64,000 nucleotides of DNA from the NCBI GenBank assembly GCA_007571305.1, contig RKRR01000010.1, positions 1-64,000 of the forward strand, given 5' to 3'. The position numbers were made by a program, and so were the translations under genes. Position 1 is the stretch's first letter, and each line of letters opens with the position of its first letter. The notes under the pieces are model-generated. The model was not told the origin of the DNA and searched no databases. It was given only the letters and a program-made list of their open reading frames with translations. Below, one piece after another: positions 1-8,270 of this stretch. The stretch comes from Candidatus Poribacteria bacterium (GTDB lineage Bacteria; Poribacteria; WGA-4E; WGA-3G).

Positions 1-62
1 CACATAACTTCAGAGTTCATACGACACTATAAATGTCCAAGTCATTACGGAATCTACTATAA
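1..62 (+). repeat. Interspersed repeat, right-hand part, cut by window edge
   Basis: Closely matches the right half of the repeat at 56486-56580; both end in TTACGGAATCTACTATAA and share ACTTCAGAG and TGTCCAAGT. The left half with the GTAGCATA core would lie upstream of the window. It belongs to, or is compounded with, the interspersed family described at 22660. Bases 63-285 hold no recognisable gene. Confidence 0.6.
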
Positions 63-285
63 ACGCTTTTCTTCTCTGGAAAAGCGGATTATTGTAGCAG
101 AAACTGTGAGTTTATGCTATATTTTCCGAAAGGACCTACGGGTGAACCTTTTTCAAGCTCACGTTAACTCGTTGATCTTAACTATTTCTCCAATATTTAT
201 TGAAGAAATAAAACTAACTCTGAAAAAAGGAGGGGTTATTTATCTCCATAGACTAAAGTCTTGAGAGGAATGACCGAAGAATCTA

Positions 286-1122
286 ATGAAAAAAGTGTAT
301 CAGTTCACGCTTGCAATAGCGACTATCTTTGTGCTGATTGTGAGCAGTTCCCATCTTGTATTTGCACAGAAGCACAAAGTCAATATCAAAGGCGGCCCGA
401 TACCAGAGAAGAACTGGCGCGACGAAGCCGCCGCCGCACAGTTGGGCGAGAACCACGCTGATGTTAAAGATTGGATCAGTCTGTGGTACGGACCCGATGG
501 AAACTATGAAAACAATGGAAGTTTCCAAGTTTCCGGGACGAGAGACCTTATCGACGAAGGCACCAACGGTAAACTGACAGAACCCAAACTTTCGACGGTC
601 GAAGGTTTGAAACTGACGCAGACCGTTAAAATGGCTTGGGCTAAGAAGCATGGCGGTACCCGAGAGTGGGATGTCTTTGAACTTGAAGTCGCAAATCAAG
701 ATAATATGAATAGAGATGGGCCCGCCGATAACATCGATACGTATGTTATGTGTGTGATTAACGCACCCAAGGACATGAAGTCCGTGATGTCACCCGCACA
801 CGATGATTGGGCACAGATTTGGATCAATGGCGATAAATGGTACAACGATCGGACCTGGACAGGGGGCGCACAGATAGTGCACTACAATATCGAGGTCCAG
901 TTGACGAAAGGCGCGAATGTTGTGCTTTACCGGTGTGGGGAATCCGGTGGTGCTGCATACCTCAATTTGCACTTTGACTCAGACACCCACCGGCTATGCA
1001 AAATCTACCCAGACAAGGCGAAAGACCAGAAGAGCTTCTTCAATGAAGTTCGTGGTGTTCTTGCAGTCGATCCTACCGGAAAGGCGACAAGCACCTGGGC
1101 AGATATTAAGCAAAACCGTTAG
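286..1122 (+). CDS. Secreted protein of unknown function
   Basis: This 278-residue protein starts with a clear signal peptide: MKK, a hydrophobic stretch of about 20 residues, then a likely signal peptidase I site after VFAQ (about residue 28). The mature part is rich in Trp, Tyr, Asn, Asp and Gly (for example DDWAQIWINGDKWY), a composition typical of beta-sandwich, carbohydrate-binding-like domains of secreted proteins. I recognise no catalytic motif and do not assign a function. The ATG at 286 is chosen because the signal peptide begins there; the nearest purine-rich stretch, GAGAGG near 260, is too far upstream to be a standard ribosome site. It is a single-gene unit closed by a strong terminator. 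Extracellular or periplasmic location is likely. Confidence 0.75.
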   Translation: MKKVYQFTLAIATIFVLIVSSSHLVFAQKHKVNIKGGPIPEKNWRDEAAAAQLGENHADVKDWISLWYGPDGNYENNGSFQVSGTRDLIDEGTNGKLTEPKLSTVEGLKLTQTVKMAWAKKHGGTREWDVFELEVANQDNMNRDGPADNIDTYVMCVINAPKDMKSVMSPAHDDWAQIWINGDKWYNDRTWTGGAQIVHYNIEVQLTKGANVVLYRCGESGGAAYLNLHFDSDTHRLCKIYPDKAKDQKSFFNEVRGVLAVDPTGKATSTWADIKQNR

Positions 1123-1129
1123 TTAACCA

Positions 1130-1165
1130 AAGTCCTTGTCTACTCTTTTCAGACAAGGACTTTTT
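1130..1165 (+). terminator. Rho-independent terminator of the secreted protein gene
   Basis: A perfect 12-bp stem (AAGTCCTTGTCT at 1130-1141 and its complement at 1151-1162) encloses a 9-nt loop and runs into a T stretch. It begins 7 bp after the stop codon. 1166-1343 shows no gene. Confidence 0.9.
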
Positions 1166-1343
1166 CTCACAACCGACCTTTGGCAAGCCTGTACTGAGGA
1201 ATCTCTGAATCCCGCTCTTAATGTCCCTAATAAGGGAACTTAGGGGTTATATCCCTAAAAATCGCCTCTTTTTGCGTGAATCTATTGCTTTTTTGCTCAA
1301 TTTGTGTCCGCTTTGGACCTCTAATATTCTTTTCAAACTGGCG

Positions 1344-2225
1344 TTACGGCAATTCAATAGATAATGTTGTCAAAAATTCGTCGGCTACGCGGCGGTTGTA
1401 AACGCGTGCTGAAATGACCGAGCCGTAGATGTTGCCGACATAGAAAATACCACTGAGTGTGCCAAGCGTCCACCCCTTCACCGATGAAAGTCCATCTCTC
1501 TGGAAACCTTCGTAAGCCTGCCAACCTGTTAAACCAACAATGAATAGAGAAGTGAAAGCATCGCTGACCCTGCCTGTATAGAGCCGCCCGGCTCCGGGCA
1601 CGATCGTAGAGAGAACCCCAGATAAAAATGGACTGCGAGTAGGTAGATCCGCTCCTTTCTCTGCGTAACTGTGATACACTACCGCCTTTTGGCTGACCGA
1701 ATCCACCTCCGATCCCTGCAACGTTTTGAAAACTTGACCCGCTTCGGACCACTGTTTCTGCATCAGATAAGAAAGTCCAATCAATTGCTCGGCTTCAGCG
1801 TGTTGTCGTGCATTCGTTATGTGTGGCAGTACCTCATGAAGAAATCCCACAGATTGCTCAAACTGATCATGGAGAAAATAGGTGGCACCGATCTGATAGT
1901 ATGCTTGACTTGTAAATCGACCCTCGGGGTATGCCCGTAAAAGCACCTGAAAATTCTGGATGGCCTGCTCTGTTTGACCAGCAAAACGATAGCAGAGGGC
2001 AATTCTATAGCGCGTCTCTTCACTTTTTCCTGGTTGATAAAAGAGATAACGTTGATATTCACCTACAGCGCGGAGATAGTCGCCTTGTTCATACAGAAAA
2101 TCGGCGAATTTACGGACGTTTTCAGGAGCGTAGTAGTCAATGGGTTCTTCAGAATCTACAGAGGACAAAAGTGTAGTAGTGAAAAAAATTATGAACAGGA
2201 ATTTGAGGCTTTGCGTGGTGTTCAT
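1344..2225 (-). CDS. TPR-repeat envelope protein
   Basis: From the ATG at 2225 this is a 293-residue protein with an N-terminal signal peptide (hydrophobic FLFIIFFTTTLLSS). Residues about 30-180 contain tetratricopeptide-like repeats (YEQGDYLRAVGEYQRYLFYQP, then further units with YPEGRFTSQAYYQIG). The C-terminal third is Gly-rich and hydrophobic (PGAGRLYTGRVSDAFTSLF and a following apolar segment), a pattern seen in proteins encoded beside YidD in other diderms. An in-frame ATG 69 bp upstream was rejected because its extra residues would precede the signal peptide. It is the last gene of a four-gene minus-strand cluster with a LolA-like protein and YidD, so a role in outer-membrane or lipoprotein assembly is plausible but inferred. 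Confidence 0.75.
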   Translation of the reverse strand: MNTTQSLKFLFIIFFTTTLLSSVDSEEPIDYYAPENVRKFADFLYEQGDYLRAVGEYQRYLFYQPGKSEETRYRIALCYRFAGQTEQAIQNFQVLLRAYPEGRFTSQAYYQIGATYFLHDQFEQSVGFLHEVLPHITNARQHAEAEQLIGLSYLMQKQWSEAGQVFKTLQGSEVDSVSQKAVVYHSYAEKGADLPTRSPFLSGVLSTIVPGAGRLYTGRVSDAFTSLFIVGLTGWQAYEGFQRDGLSSVKGWTLGTLSGIFYVGNIYGSVISARVYNRRVADEFLTTLSIELP

Positions 2226-2296
2226 ATAACTCGTAGGTGTTTTGGCTTGGGTGCTTCTGCTCTGCTGAATGGAGTGAAATCCTACTTCAGACAATA

Positions 2297-2340
2297 TTTA
2301 TTCCTTAGGGACGATGCAGTTAGAAACTGCACCTACCAGA
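2297..2340. repeat. Short palindromic element between yidD and the TPR gene
   Basis: GCAGTT-AGA-AACTGC forms a 6-bp hairpin with a 3-nt loop, flanked by TTAGGGAC and ACCTACCAG. It fills the gap between the yidD stop and the TPR gene start. It may be a dispersed palindrome, but I see only this copy here. Confidence 0.35.
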
Positions 2341-2758
2341 GAGTATAGTTTGAAACAGGGTCGATGTACTTTCCTGTCATGCTGTCTCTATGATAATGCT
2401 GCGACTGTGAGCCGTTACACCGGAGGAGCCTATCAGCAGTCAGCAATATCCCCCGTGCTACACCGTACTCCCGTATGCATGCCATACCGAAGCGAGAACA
2501 CGTTGGCTGGAAATTACACGCCGGACTGTCTTGACTGGAGATGAATTTCTGATACAACCGTATGAGTCCCGTAGCAGCGAGATTGAGTTCCGAAGTCTCC
2601 CAGGGATGAAAGCGGATAACCTCTTGTGGCTTCAGTATCGTAACGGGATTAACTTTTCGGATGAATGCAAGGTCAGTCGCTTCACCCGAAAACGCGGACG
2701 AAACGAAGATAACGGCAGACAAACAGGACATACAGAAAAGAACGAGACGATTTACCAT
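2333..2758 (-). CDS. yidD: YidD-family protein with N-terminal signal peptide
   Basis: YidD is a small Cys-containing protein linked to efficient YidC-mediated membrane-protein insertion. The family core is evident at about residues 62-115: LIRLYQKFISSQDSPACNFQPTCS in two overlapping parts (LIRLYQKFISSQ, then PACNFQPTCSRFG), AIREYG-like CIREYGVARG and TADRLLRCN. At 141 residues it is longer than the usual 70-90 because a hydrophobic signal-like segment (residues 1-25) and a spacer precede the core. Normal YidD sits on the cytoplasmic side of the inner membrane, so an exported version would be a different topology. It overlaps the LolA-like gene by 7 bp, implying translational coupling. Confidence 0.85.
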   Translation of the reverse strand: MVNRLVLFCMSCLSAVIFVSSAFSGEATDLAFIRKVNPVTILKPQEVIRFHPWETSELNLAATGLIRLYQKFISSQDSPACNFQPTCSRFGMACIREYGVARGILLTADRLLRCNGSQSQHYHRDSMTGKYIDPVSNYTLW

Positions 2759-3471
2759 TTGATCTCCTTCACCACTACGGATTCAGGAATAGTGAAATTG
2801 AGTATGGGATTTAGTGGATCCGCGTTTACCTGCGGATTGCTATAGACAACCTGTTCGCGTTGGAGTACTTCGGATTTCTCGTCATACGTACTGGAAGTAA
2901 CCATCATCGGAATATAGTTCATACCGACTTTGCTGTGGTTCTGGTAGTGCGATCTGGCGATGATATGTCCTTTCGAATTCTTGACCTCGGTAGAGATAAG
3001 TCTGTCGTCCTGCATACCCAAGATAATAGTGCCGAGTTGATCTTTCGCTTTCTGAGGCGGACTCCAATAACTATAGAGCACCTCGTCTACGATATCGTGC
3101 TTTTCCAAAGTATATCCCATCACTGTCAATCCATGCTCCGCTTGCGTAGACTGAACGATGGATTCAACAAACGGGAGCGGAATCCGCCCTTTCGCAATAA
3201 ATCGGAACGCTTGTTTCTGATCTGGGTAATAAACTTCTAATGCCTTGTCATTCACAACCATTATCTGCTTGAGGGGATCACTGACCTCAACGACCACTCG
3301 CATCGCTTTTGCGTCGTAATGGAGGGTGCCAGTGATCTGCTCCGTTTTATCATTCTCAGTTAACGCACGTGTAAAATCGAGGGAGAGTGTCTTGAACGGG
3401 GCAGCATAGAGCGCACCGGTGTAAAATAGGACGAACAGAAACATTATGGAGACGGAAGGAATTTTATGCAT
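2752..3471 (-). CDS. LolA-like outer-membrane lipoprotein carrier
   Basis: A 239-residue exported protein: a signal peptide ending near LYAAP, then a LolA-type half-barrel pattern (FKTLSLDFTRALTENDK, TGTLHYDAKAMRVVVEVSDP, LEVYYPDQKQAFRF). LolA carries lipoproteins across the periplasm; proteins of this wider family are also called outer-membrane lipoprotein-sorting proteins. I use the ATG at 3471 rather than an upstream one at 3582 because the signal peptide starts here and the longer form would overlap the upstream gene. Its 3' end overlaps yidD, so it belongs to the same operon. Whether it is true LolA or a dedicated carrier is uncertain. Confidence 0.75.
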   Translation of the reverse strand: MHKIPSVSIMFLFVLFYTGALYAAPFKTLSLDFTRALTENDKTEQITGTLHYDAKAMRVVVEVSDPLKQIMVVNDKALEVYYPDQKQAFRFIAKGRIPLPFVESIVQSTQAEHGLTVMGYTLEKHDIVDEVLYSYWSPPQKAKDQLGTIILGMQDDRLISTEVKNSKGHIIARSHYQNHSKVGMNYIPMMVTSSTYDEKSEVLQREQVVYSNPQVNADPLNPILNFTIPESVVVKEIKW

Positions 3472-3529
3472 CTGATTCTTTATGATAGTGTAATGGCAGC
3501 TTTCTAACACTACCATCACATTGAATTTA

Positions 3530-3943
3530 CTACTCGCCTCTAAAATGAGGTGCCCAGATGCATGTTGATACGACAACGCCACCGATACACCCTAAAACAG
3601 CAGATCTTACTTGAATCCGTCGGGTTTTTGCATGGTAGGCATTTGCATAAACAAGAACATATTTTGGTGATTTTCCGAGTAGCCGTGATGCAGGCGGCGT
3701 TGGCTCATAGAGAACAGCACCAAGGAGTCCAACCGAACCCAACACACAATTACCAACGACACCTAAAAGAAAGGTGCCACCAATCCACAACAGCTGCTTG
3801 GAATCCGCTTCCGCATCACGTTCAGCAGCGACTCTGGCTTCAAGTTCCCATGAATCTTCTTGCGCGACGGTGGCAAAAGGCATAATGAAAGTTAACACTG
3901 CTATAAAAAACACTAAAACATGAAATGTTGTATCTATTTTCAC
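3530..3943 (-). CDS. Small membrane protein of unknown function
   Basis: 137 residues. An N-terminal signal peptide or membrane segment (residues 5-28, ending TVAQ) is followed by an acidic helical stretch (SWELEARVAAERDAEAD) and two further hydrophobic Gly-rich segments at about 51-78 and 113-128. I recognise no family. It is the first gene of the cluster that continues with the LolA-like protein, YidD and the TPR protein, so it is probably an envelope component. Start ATG at 3943 follows TCAGGAGAAATCAAGTG on the minus strand, where AGGAG is well placed. Confidence 0.65.
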   Translation of the reverse strand: MKIDTTFHVLVFFIAVLTFIMPFATVAQEDSWELEARVAAERDAEADSKQLLWIGGTFLLGVVGNCVLGSVGLLGAVLYEPTPPASRLLGKSPKYVLVYANAYHAKTRRIQVRSAVLGCIGGVVVSTCIWAPHFRGE

Positions 3944-4428
3944 TTGATTTCTCCTGAGTGGATTACAAATTTAACAGGACTTACGCAATTTTGACCATAG
4001 GGCGTTTTGTGAGAGGGAGACCTGAAAAAACACAAGTGTTCTCGTGGCACACCCTCACAGGTGATGCTATAAAAGAGCAGGATGTGTAAGTAAAAGTCTA
4101 AGTTCTGCTCTAGCTTTATATTTCCGAATTGTACTGTAATTATACTCTACTCACAACAAACTTTCAATCTTTTCAGTGGATTCGCAAGAGCGGCAACTTC
4201 CACTGCTGAGCTGCATAGTGAACATACCTTATATAACGCCCTGTGATAGACTGTGTTGACATTATCTGGGAACGAATTGAATCCGCCAAGAAGAAATAAC
4301 ACGAGAGTCAGGAGAGATGTCGCACTTTTAGGGCGAAAGAATGGGGAGGAAACGTTTTTTACAAACCTCTCAGGACAGTTGGGTTAAAAAGTCTAAATTA
4401 AGGGGCTACTTGGGTATGCCCAAAGCGA
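3944..4428. other. Intergenic region with one repeat and no gene
   Basis: 485 bp between two minus-strand units. It holds the repeat at 3975-4098; the rest (4099-4428) is AT-rich and without a convincing reading frame. A GTTGGGTTAA near 4379-4388 resembles the end of the repeat family and may be a decayed copy. Confidence 0.5.
3975..4098 (-). repeat. Interspersed repeat, variant form
   Basis: Read on the minus strand this matches 49433-49540 over about 110 bp: both contain CTGCTCTTTT, TAGCA, CACC or AACC TGT, GGGTGTGCCACGAGA and TGTTTTTTC, then CTCTCACAAA. The two copies are in opposite orientation. It shares the TAGCA...CCTGT...GTGTGC core of the family described at 22660 but has a different right half. 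Confidence 0.8.
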
Positions 4429-6000
4429 TTAGGATGCACTCGTTTCGATTGAGGGCTGAGTGAAGAGCGATGCCTGCCGTAGAAGCTCAGGGTTTTTAAA
4501 AGCATCATCAGGCGCGCCATCGAAAATCACCTTACCCTCGCGCAATAAAAGGACACGATCAGCATATTTCAAGGTAAGTTCTGTGTCGTGCGTTGCGAAA
4601 ATAAGGGTTTTATTTTCACGTCGGATATCATCACAGAGCTCATCCATCAACTGGTGGAGGTGTTGAGCGTCTTGACCGGTCGTGGGTTCATCAAGGAGGA
4701 AAAGATCAGGGTGTAGTGAAAAGGTTGCCGCGACAGCAACCCGTTGACGCTGTCCTCGAGATAACGAATAGGGGGCTTCCATGTCGAGATCCTGTAAGTC
4801 AAATCGCTCAAGTGTTCCATCAACTCTATTTTCAAGAGTCTGTGCAGGGAATTTGAGATTTTTGGGACCGAATGCGACCTCATCGCGAACCGTCTCCGCT
4901 TGTAGCAACAGGTCTGGGTCTTGAAAAACGATACCGACTTTACCGGCTAACTGATGAAGTTTCGGACGACTGGACGACTTCCCGGCAATGACCACCTCCC
5001 CTGCTGTAGGACGCAACAATCCCGCGACGAGATGAATCAAGGTCGTTTTACCAGAACCGTTCGCGCCCATAATCGCAAGCACTTCCCCACGCGGCACCTC
5101 GCATGAGATTGAATGCACCGCATCCTCAACGGTGCTCGGGTAACTGAATTGGAGTTCACGGAGGCTGAGTAGAGAGGTCTGAGGTGTTGTTTCGTAAGTG
5201 CTTTTTTCGGATACATCTGAGAGGGTAGATGAAGGGACATCTGCTGAGGGTTCCTCGGTTTTCGGCATCTGCACACCTAAATGCCGATACGGAGTGAGAT
5301 CCTGAAACGCCTCCGCTTCGGGCAGATCCAGACAGAGTCGTCCTTCATTCATTAACCATACACGATCACACAACGGAGCAACTTCCTGAGTTCGGTGGGT
5401 TGCCAAAATCACTGTTATCCCTAATTCCTTATTCAACTGTGTGACAATGGTGAGAATATCGTGAGCTCCACACGGATCAAGATGGCTCGTTGGTTCATCT
5501 AACAGCAGGACTTGTGGTTGCATCGCACAGACAGCGGCAAGAGCAACGCGCTGTTTTTGACCCCCAGAAAGCGATGAGATCTCCCGTGATGCAAAATCTC
5601 GGAGTCCGACCTGTTTCAAGGCAAGGACAATCCGTTCCTTAATCTCTTGGGGAGGGAAACCGAGATTTTCGAGTCCAAAGGCAATTTCGTCTTCAACTCG
5701 CGTGCAAAAGAGTTGATCGTTGGGATTTTGGAAGAGGAGAGCGACCTGTTGACACGTAGTAGCCAACGGCTGTGCTGCAATGTCTTTACCCTTAAAACGG
5801 ACCCTTCCGGTGCGTGTTCCTGCCGAAACATGTGGAATCAAACCGTTCAGTGTCCGTAGTAAAGTGGACTTACCGCATCCTGTTGGACCCGTCAGTAACA
5901 CAAATGCCCCGGGAGGCACACGCGTTGTAATACCGCGCAGCGTCGGGGCTTCACGACTCGGATAGGTAAAACCGAGATTCTCTATCTCAATAGAGGCCAT
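4429..6000 (-). CDS. Two-domain ECF-type ABC transporter ATPase
   Basis: 523 residues with two complete ABC ATPase domains in one chain. Domain 1: Walker A GPTGCGKST (38-46), signature LSGGQKQRV (about 144), Walker B LLLDEPTSHLDP and switch His in ATH. Domain 2: Walker A GANGSGKTT (about 313), signature LSRGQRQRV and Walker B LFLLDEPTTGQD, again with ATHD. The Q-loops (LFQNPNDQLF, VFQDPDLLL) match the CbiO/EcfA family that energises vitamin and metal uptake. Fused EcfA1-EcfA2 proteins are known. No EcfT or substrate-binding S component lies in the window, so the substrate is unknown. It starts 7 bp after the radical SAM gene and is probably cotranscribed with it. Confidence 0.88.
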   Translation of the reverse strand: MASIEIENLGFTYPSREAPTLRGITTRVPPGAFVLLTGPTGCGKSTLLRTLNGLIPHVSAGTRTGRVRFKGKDIAAQPLATTCQQVALLFQNPNDQLFCTRVEDEIAFGLENLGFPPQEIKERIVLALKQVGLRDFASREISSLSGGQKQRVALAAVCAMQPQVLLLDEPTSHLDPCGAHDILTIVTQLNKELGITVILATHRTQEVAPLCDRVWLMNEGRLCLDLPEAEAFQDLTPYRHLGVQMPKTEEPSADVPSSTLSDVSEKSTYETTPQTSLLSLRELQFSYPSTVEDAVHSISCEVPRGEVLAIMGANGSGKTTLIHLVAGLLRPTAGEVVIAGKSSSRPKLHQLAGKVGIVFQDPDLLLQAETVRDEVAFGPKNLKFPAQTLENRVDGTLERFDLQDLDMEAPYSLSRGQRQRVAVAATFSLHPDLFLLDEPTTGQDAQHLHQLMDELCDDIRRENKTLIFATHDTELTLKYADRVLLLREGKVIFDGAPDDAFKNPELLRQASLFTQPSIETSAS

Positions 6001-6007
6001 GGTCTGG

Positions 6008-7990
6008 CTAACTTAATCCTTCAATCTGTACAGGGACAGATCCGAAGAGCTGCTCTAAATGTCGCTGGATGGAGTCACGAAAAGCGTCAAAAGATTCTTG
6101 GACGTTGTGTTTGAAATCGTCATGGAGTTGCTCATGTTGGGCACGAACACGGGTGAAGAGATTGTGGATATACGTCTGAAGTTCACCGAGTCTCTCAGTC
6201 TGCGCCTTTGTGAAAGTGCTGACAGTCTCTTTAAAAGCATTGAGTTCCGCCTCCAAGTACTCCTTGAACACCGATTTCTGAAAACCGGCGAGTGCACTGT
6301 GTGCGGCGTATCGGAAATCCTCGTGAATCGAATCGTATTCCTTTCTCACGCGGGCAAAGAGCTGCCTCGAATAGTTCTGAATTTCGCCCATCCGATTATC
6401 CTGCGCGTATGCGAACTGTGAAATCTCCGCTTTAAACGTATCCATTTCGTGATCCAAAAAGTTCCTGAAATCTTCAACAGCAATCGTATGACGCGTCGTC
6501 TTCTCCAAGTGGTAACCCATGACCGCCAATCGCACGGCTTCCGGGAACATATTCGGATAGTTTTTGAGTGCTTTCAGCAAAAATCGTGCGTACTCCAATC
6601 CCTGTCTGGAGAACATTTGCCGCTGGATTGATCGGGCAAATGCAAGCAATTCTTCCATCCGAATTGATCTCACATTGTGTGACGTACGCGGCATGTGCTC
6701 AAGCAACGTCAAACACCGCGCAAAATAATTCTTCAGGGTCGGGTCATAGAGCGTTGAAACAACCCGTCGATATTCCGCAAGCAGTTCATCGCGAGGCATT
6801 TCCGGTACGAAATTAAGGCTCATGTCGGTCTGATTTCCGCTGGACTCCCCAAGCAATCGATCTTCCTGTTTCAATCGGTGCCAAAGATCAGTCTCCTTCA
6901 AAGCCGTCAGCAAGCCAGCCATCGCCATTGGGATACCGGCTTCCTGAATAAACTTGATGTGTGAATCAAACTCCGTGTCACCATCAAGCCCGATAATAAA
7001 TCCTCCCGTGACCTCCATCCCCTTGCTCTGTATCTTCCTAATTGCACGCAAGAGGTAACTCCCCGCCTCCTCCTCTTTGCTGGTATTCTGTCCTTTGGAG
7101 GTGCTGAGGAGTGCTTCATCATTAGGACTCTCAATGCCGAGGAATACCATGTTAAACCCTGCTTCACTCATTGCATCAAGCATCTCAGGGATCTCTACGA
7201 GGTTCACGCTGGCTTCAGTGAAGAGCGAAAAGGGGAATTGTCGTTTTTCCTGCCATTCCTTGACAGCGGGGAGTAAGCGCATCGCGTCGCGTTTGTTACC
7301 GATAAAGTTGTCATCAACAACAAACATCGCGCCATCCCAACCGAGTTTATAGAGCATCTCAAACTCAGCGAGCATCTGTTCATTGCTTTTGGTGCGCGGC
7401 ACGCGACCGAACAACTTCGTAATGTCACAAAATTCACAATTGAAAGGACACCCACGTGAAAACTGGAGTGCCATTGACCCATAAGAATTGATATTGATAA
7501 GGTCATAACGTGGTGGAGGTGTCTTTGTAATATCCGGTTTCCGCTTTTCGCGATAGATCTCTTGTGCACAGCCACTTTCGAAATCGGTTAAGAACTCTTC
7601 AAAAACCTCCTCAACCTCACCAAAGAGAAAATGGTCAACCACAGCATCCGTTTCCTCTTTGATATTGTCATAATAGGAAGTCGGATGCGGGCCGCCCGCG
7701 ATAATAGGTACTGAGGCTCGATTACAACGTTCGGCGACGTCATAAAGAGAGTCTTTTTGAACGATCATTGTCGAGGTTAGTGCTACGTCCGCCCACTCGA
7801 GATGCGCATCTGTCAAGGGTTCAATGTTCATATCAACGACTTTTAAGTCATAATTCTCGGGGAACATGCCAGCGATAGTCAACAATCCAAGCGGGGGCAT
7901 CGATGATTTTTTACCGAGAAATTCTAAAGCGTACTGAAAACCCCAATAGGATGGCGGGAATTTCGGATAAACAAATAAGGCATTTGGCAT
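6008..7990 (-). CDS. B12-binding radical SAM protein with duplicated C-terminal helical extension
   Basis: 660 residues. Residues 1-145 look like a cobalamin-binding domain lacking an obvious DxHxxG. The radical SAM core carries CPFNCEFC (Cys181, 185, 188), which binds the 4Fe-4S cluster. The part after about residue 370 (EYRRVVSTLYDP, FARCLTLLEH) matches the DUF4070 region of this family, which includes hopanoid and other C-methylases. Residues about 510-650 add a helical, probably coiled-coil tail made of two similar units of about 63 residues (GEIQNYSRQLFARVR and GELQTYIHNLFTRVR). Substrate unknown. A strong ribosome site (AAGGAGATATATATT) precedes ATG 7990. Confidence 0.85.
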   Translation of the reverse strand: MPNALFVYPKFPPSYWGFQYALEFLGKKSSMPPLGLLTIAGMFPENYDLKVVDMNIEPLTDAHLEWADVALTSTMIVQKDSLYDVAERCNRASVPIIAGGPHPTSYYDNIKEETDAVVDHFLFGEVEEVFEEFLTDFESGCAQEIYREKRKPDITKTPPPRYDLININSYGSMALQFSRGCPFNCEFCDITKLFGRVPRTKSNEQMLAEFEMLYKLGWDGAMFVVDDNFIGNKRDAMRLLPAVKEWQEKRQFPFSLFTEASVNLVEIPEMLDAMSEAGFNMVFLGIESPNDEALLSTSKGQNTSKEEEAGSYLLRAIRKIQSKGMEVTGGFIIGLDGDTEFDSHIKFIQEAGIPMAMAGLLTALKETDLWHRLKQEDRLLGESSGNQTDMSLNFVPEMPRDELLAEYRRVVSTLYDPTLKNYFARCLTLLEHMPRTSHNVRSIRMEELLAFARSIQRQMFSRQGLEYARFLLKALKNYPNMFPEAVRLAVMGYHLEKTTRHTIAVEDFRNFLDHEMDTFKAEISQFAYAQDNRMGEIQNYSRQLFARVRKEYDSIHEDFRYAAHSALAGFQKSVFKEYLEAELNAFKETVSTFTKAQTERLGELQTYIHNLFTRVRAQHEQLHDDFKHNVQESFDAFRDSIQRHLEQLFGSVPVQIEGLS

Positions 7991-8079
7991 AATATATATC
8001 TCCTTGCGGGCGTAACTTCCATGCCCATATTGCCAAAAATTTTTTCAATAATTTATAAATTGATCGATTCCTACCAATT

Positions 8080-8108
8080 AGGATACCATAATTTCAAATT
8101 TTTATCAA
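8080..8108 (-). promoter_or_regulatory. Sigma-70-type promoter for the radical SAM gene
   Basis: On the minus strand TTGATA (8103-8108), a 17-bp spacer and TATCCT (8080-8085). The transcript would start near 8073, about 80 nt before the radical SAM ATG. Confidence 0.5.
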
Positions 8109-8199
8109 ATTTTTTCTTCTTCACGAAGGTATTGTGTTAGTTGAAGATTGATTTCTCACAAAATTGGAATCAGGAGACAGTCTCTATTGAGGCACTGGT

Positions 8200-8229
8200 T
8201 TGTCAAAAGCCGAGTGTGCATGTTAAAAT
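8200..8229 (+). promoter_or_regulatory. Sigma-70-type promoter for the Omp85-like gene
   Basis: TTGTCA (8200-8205), an 18-bp spacer and TAAAAT (8224-8229), about 40 bp upstream of ATG 8271. A GGAG ribosome site lies at about 8260-8263. Confidence 0.45.
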
Positions 8230-8270
8230 TATTTCCGATGGCAGATGGACTAGTCCAATGGAGCGGATAA

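Noticed and set aside
283..699. A 138-codon minus-strand open frame opposite the first gene
   Set aside because: Complement of the secreted protein gene, which has a signal peptide and terminator; no independent support.
4429..6000. Two ABC domains read as a gene fusion artefact or frameshift
   Set aside because: Both domains are intact and fused EcfA1-EcfA2 proteins are a known arrangement.
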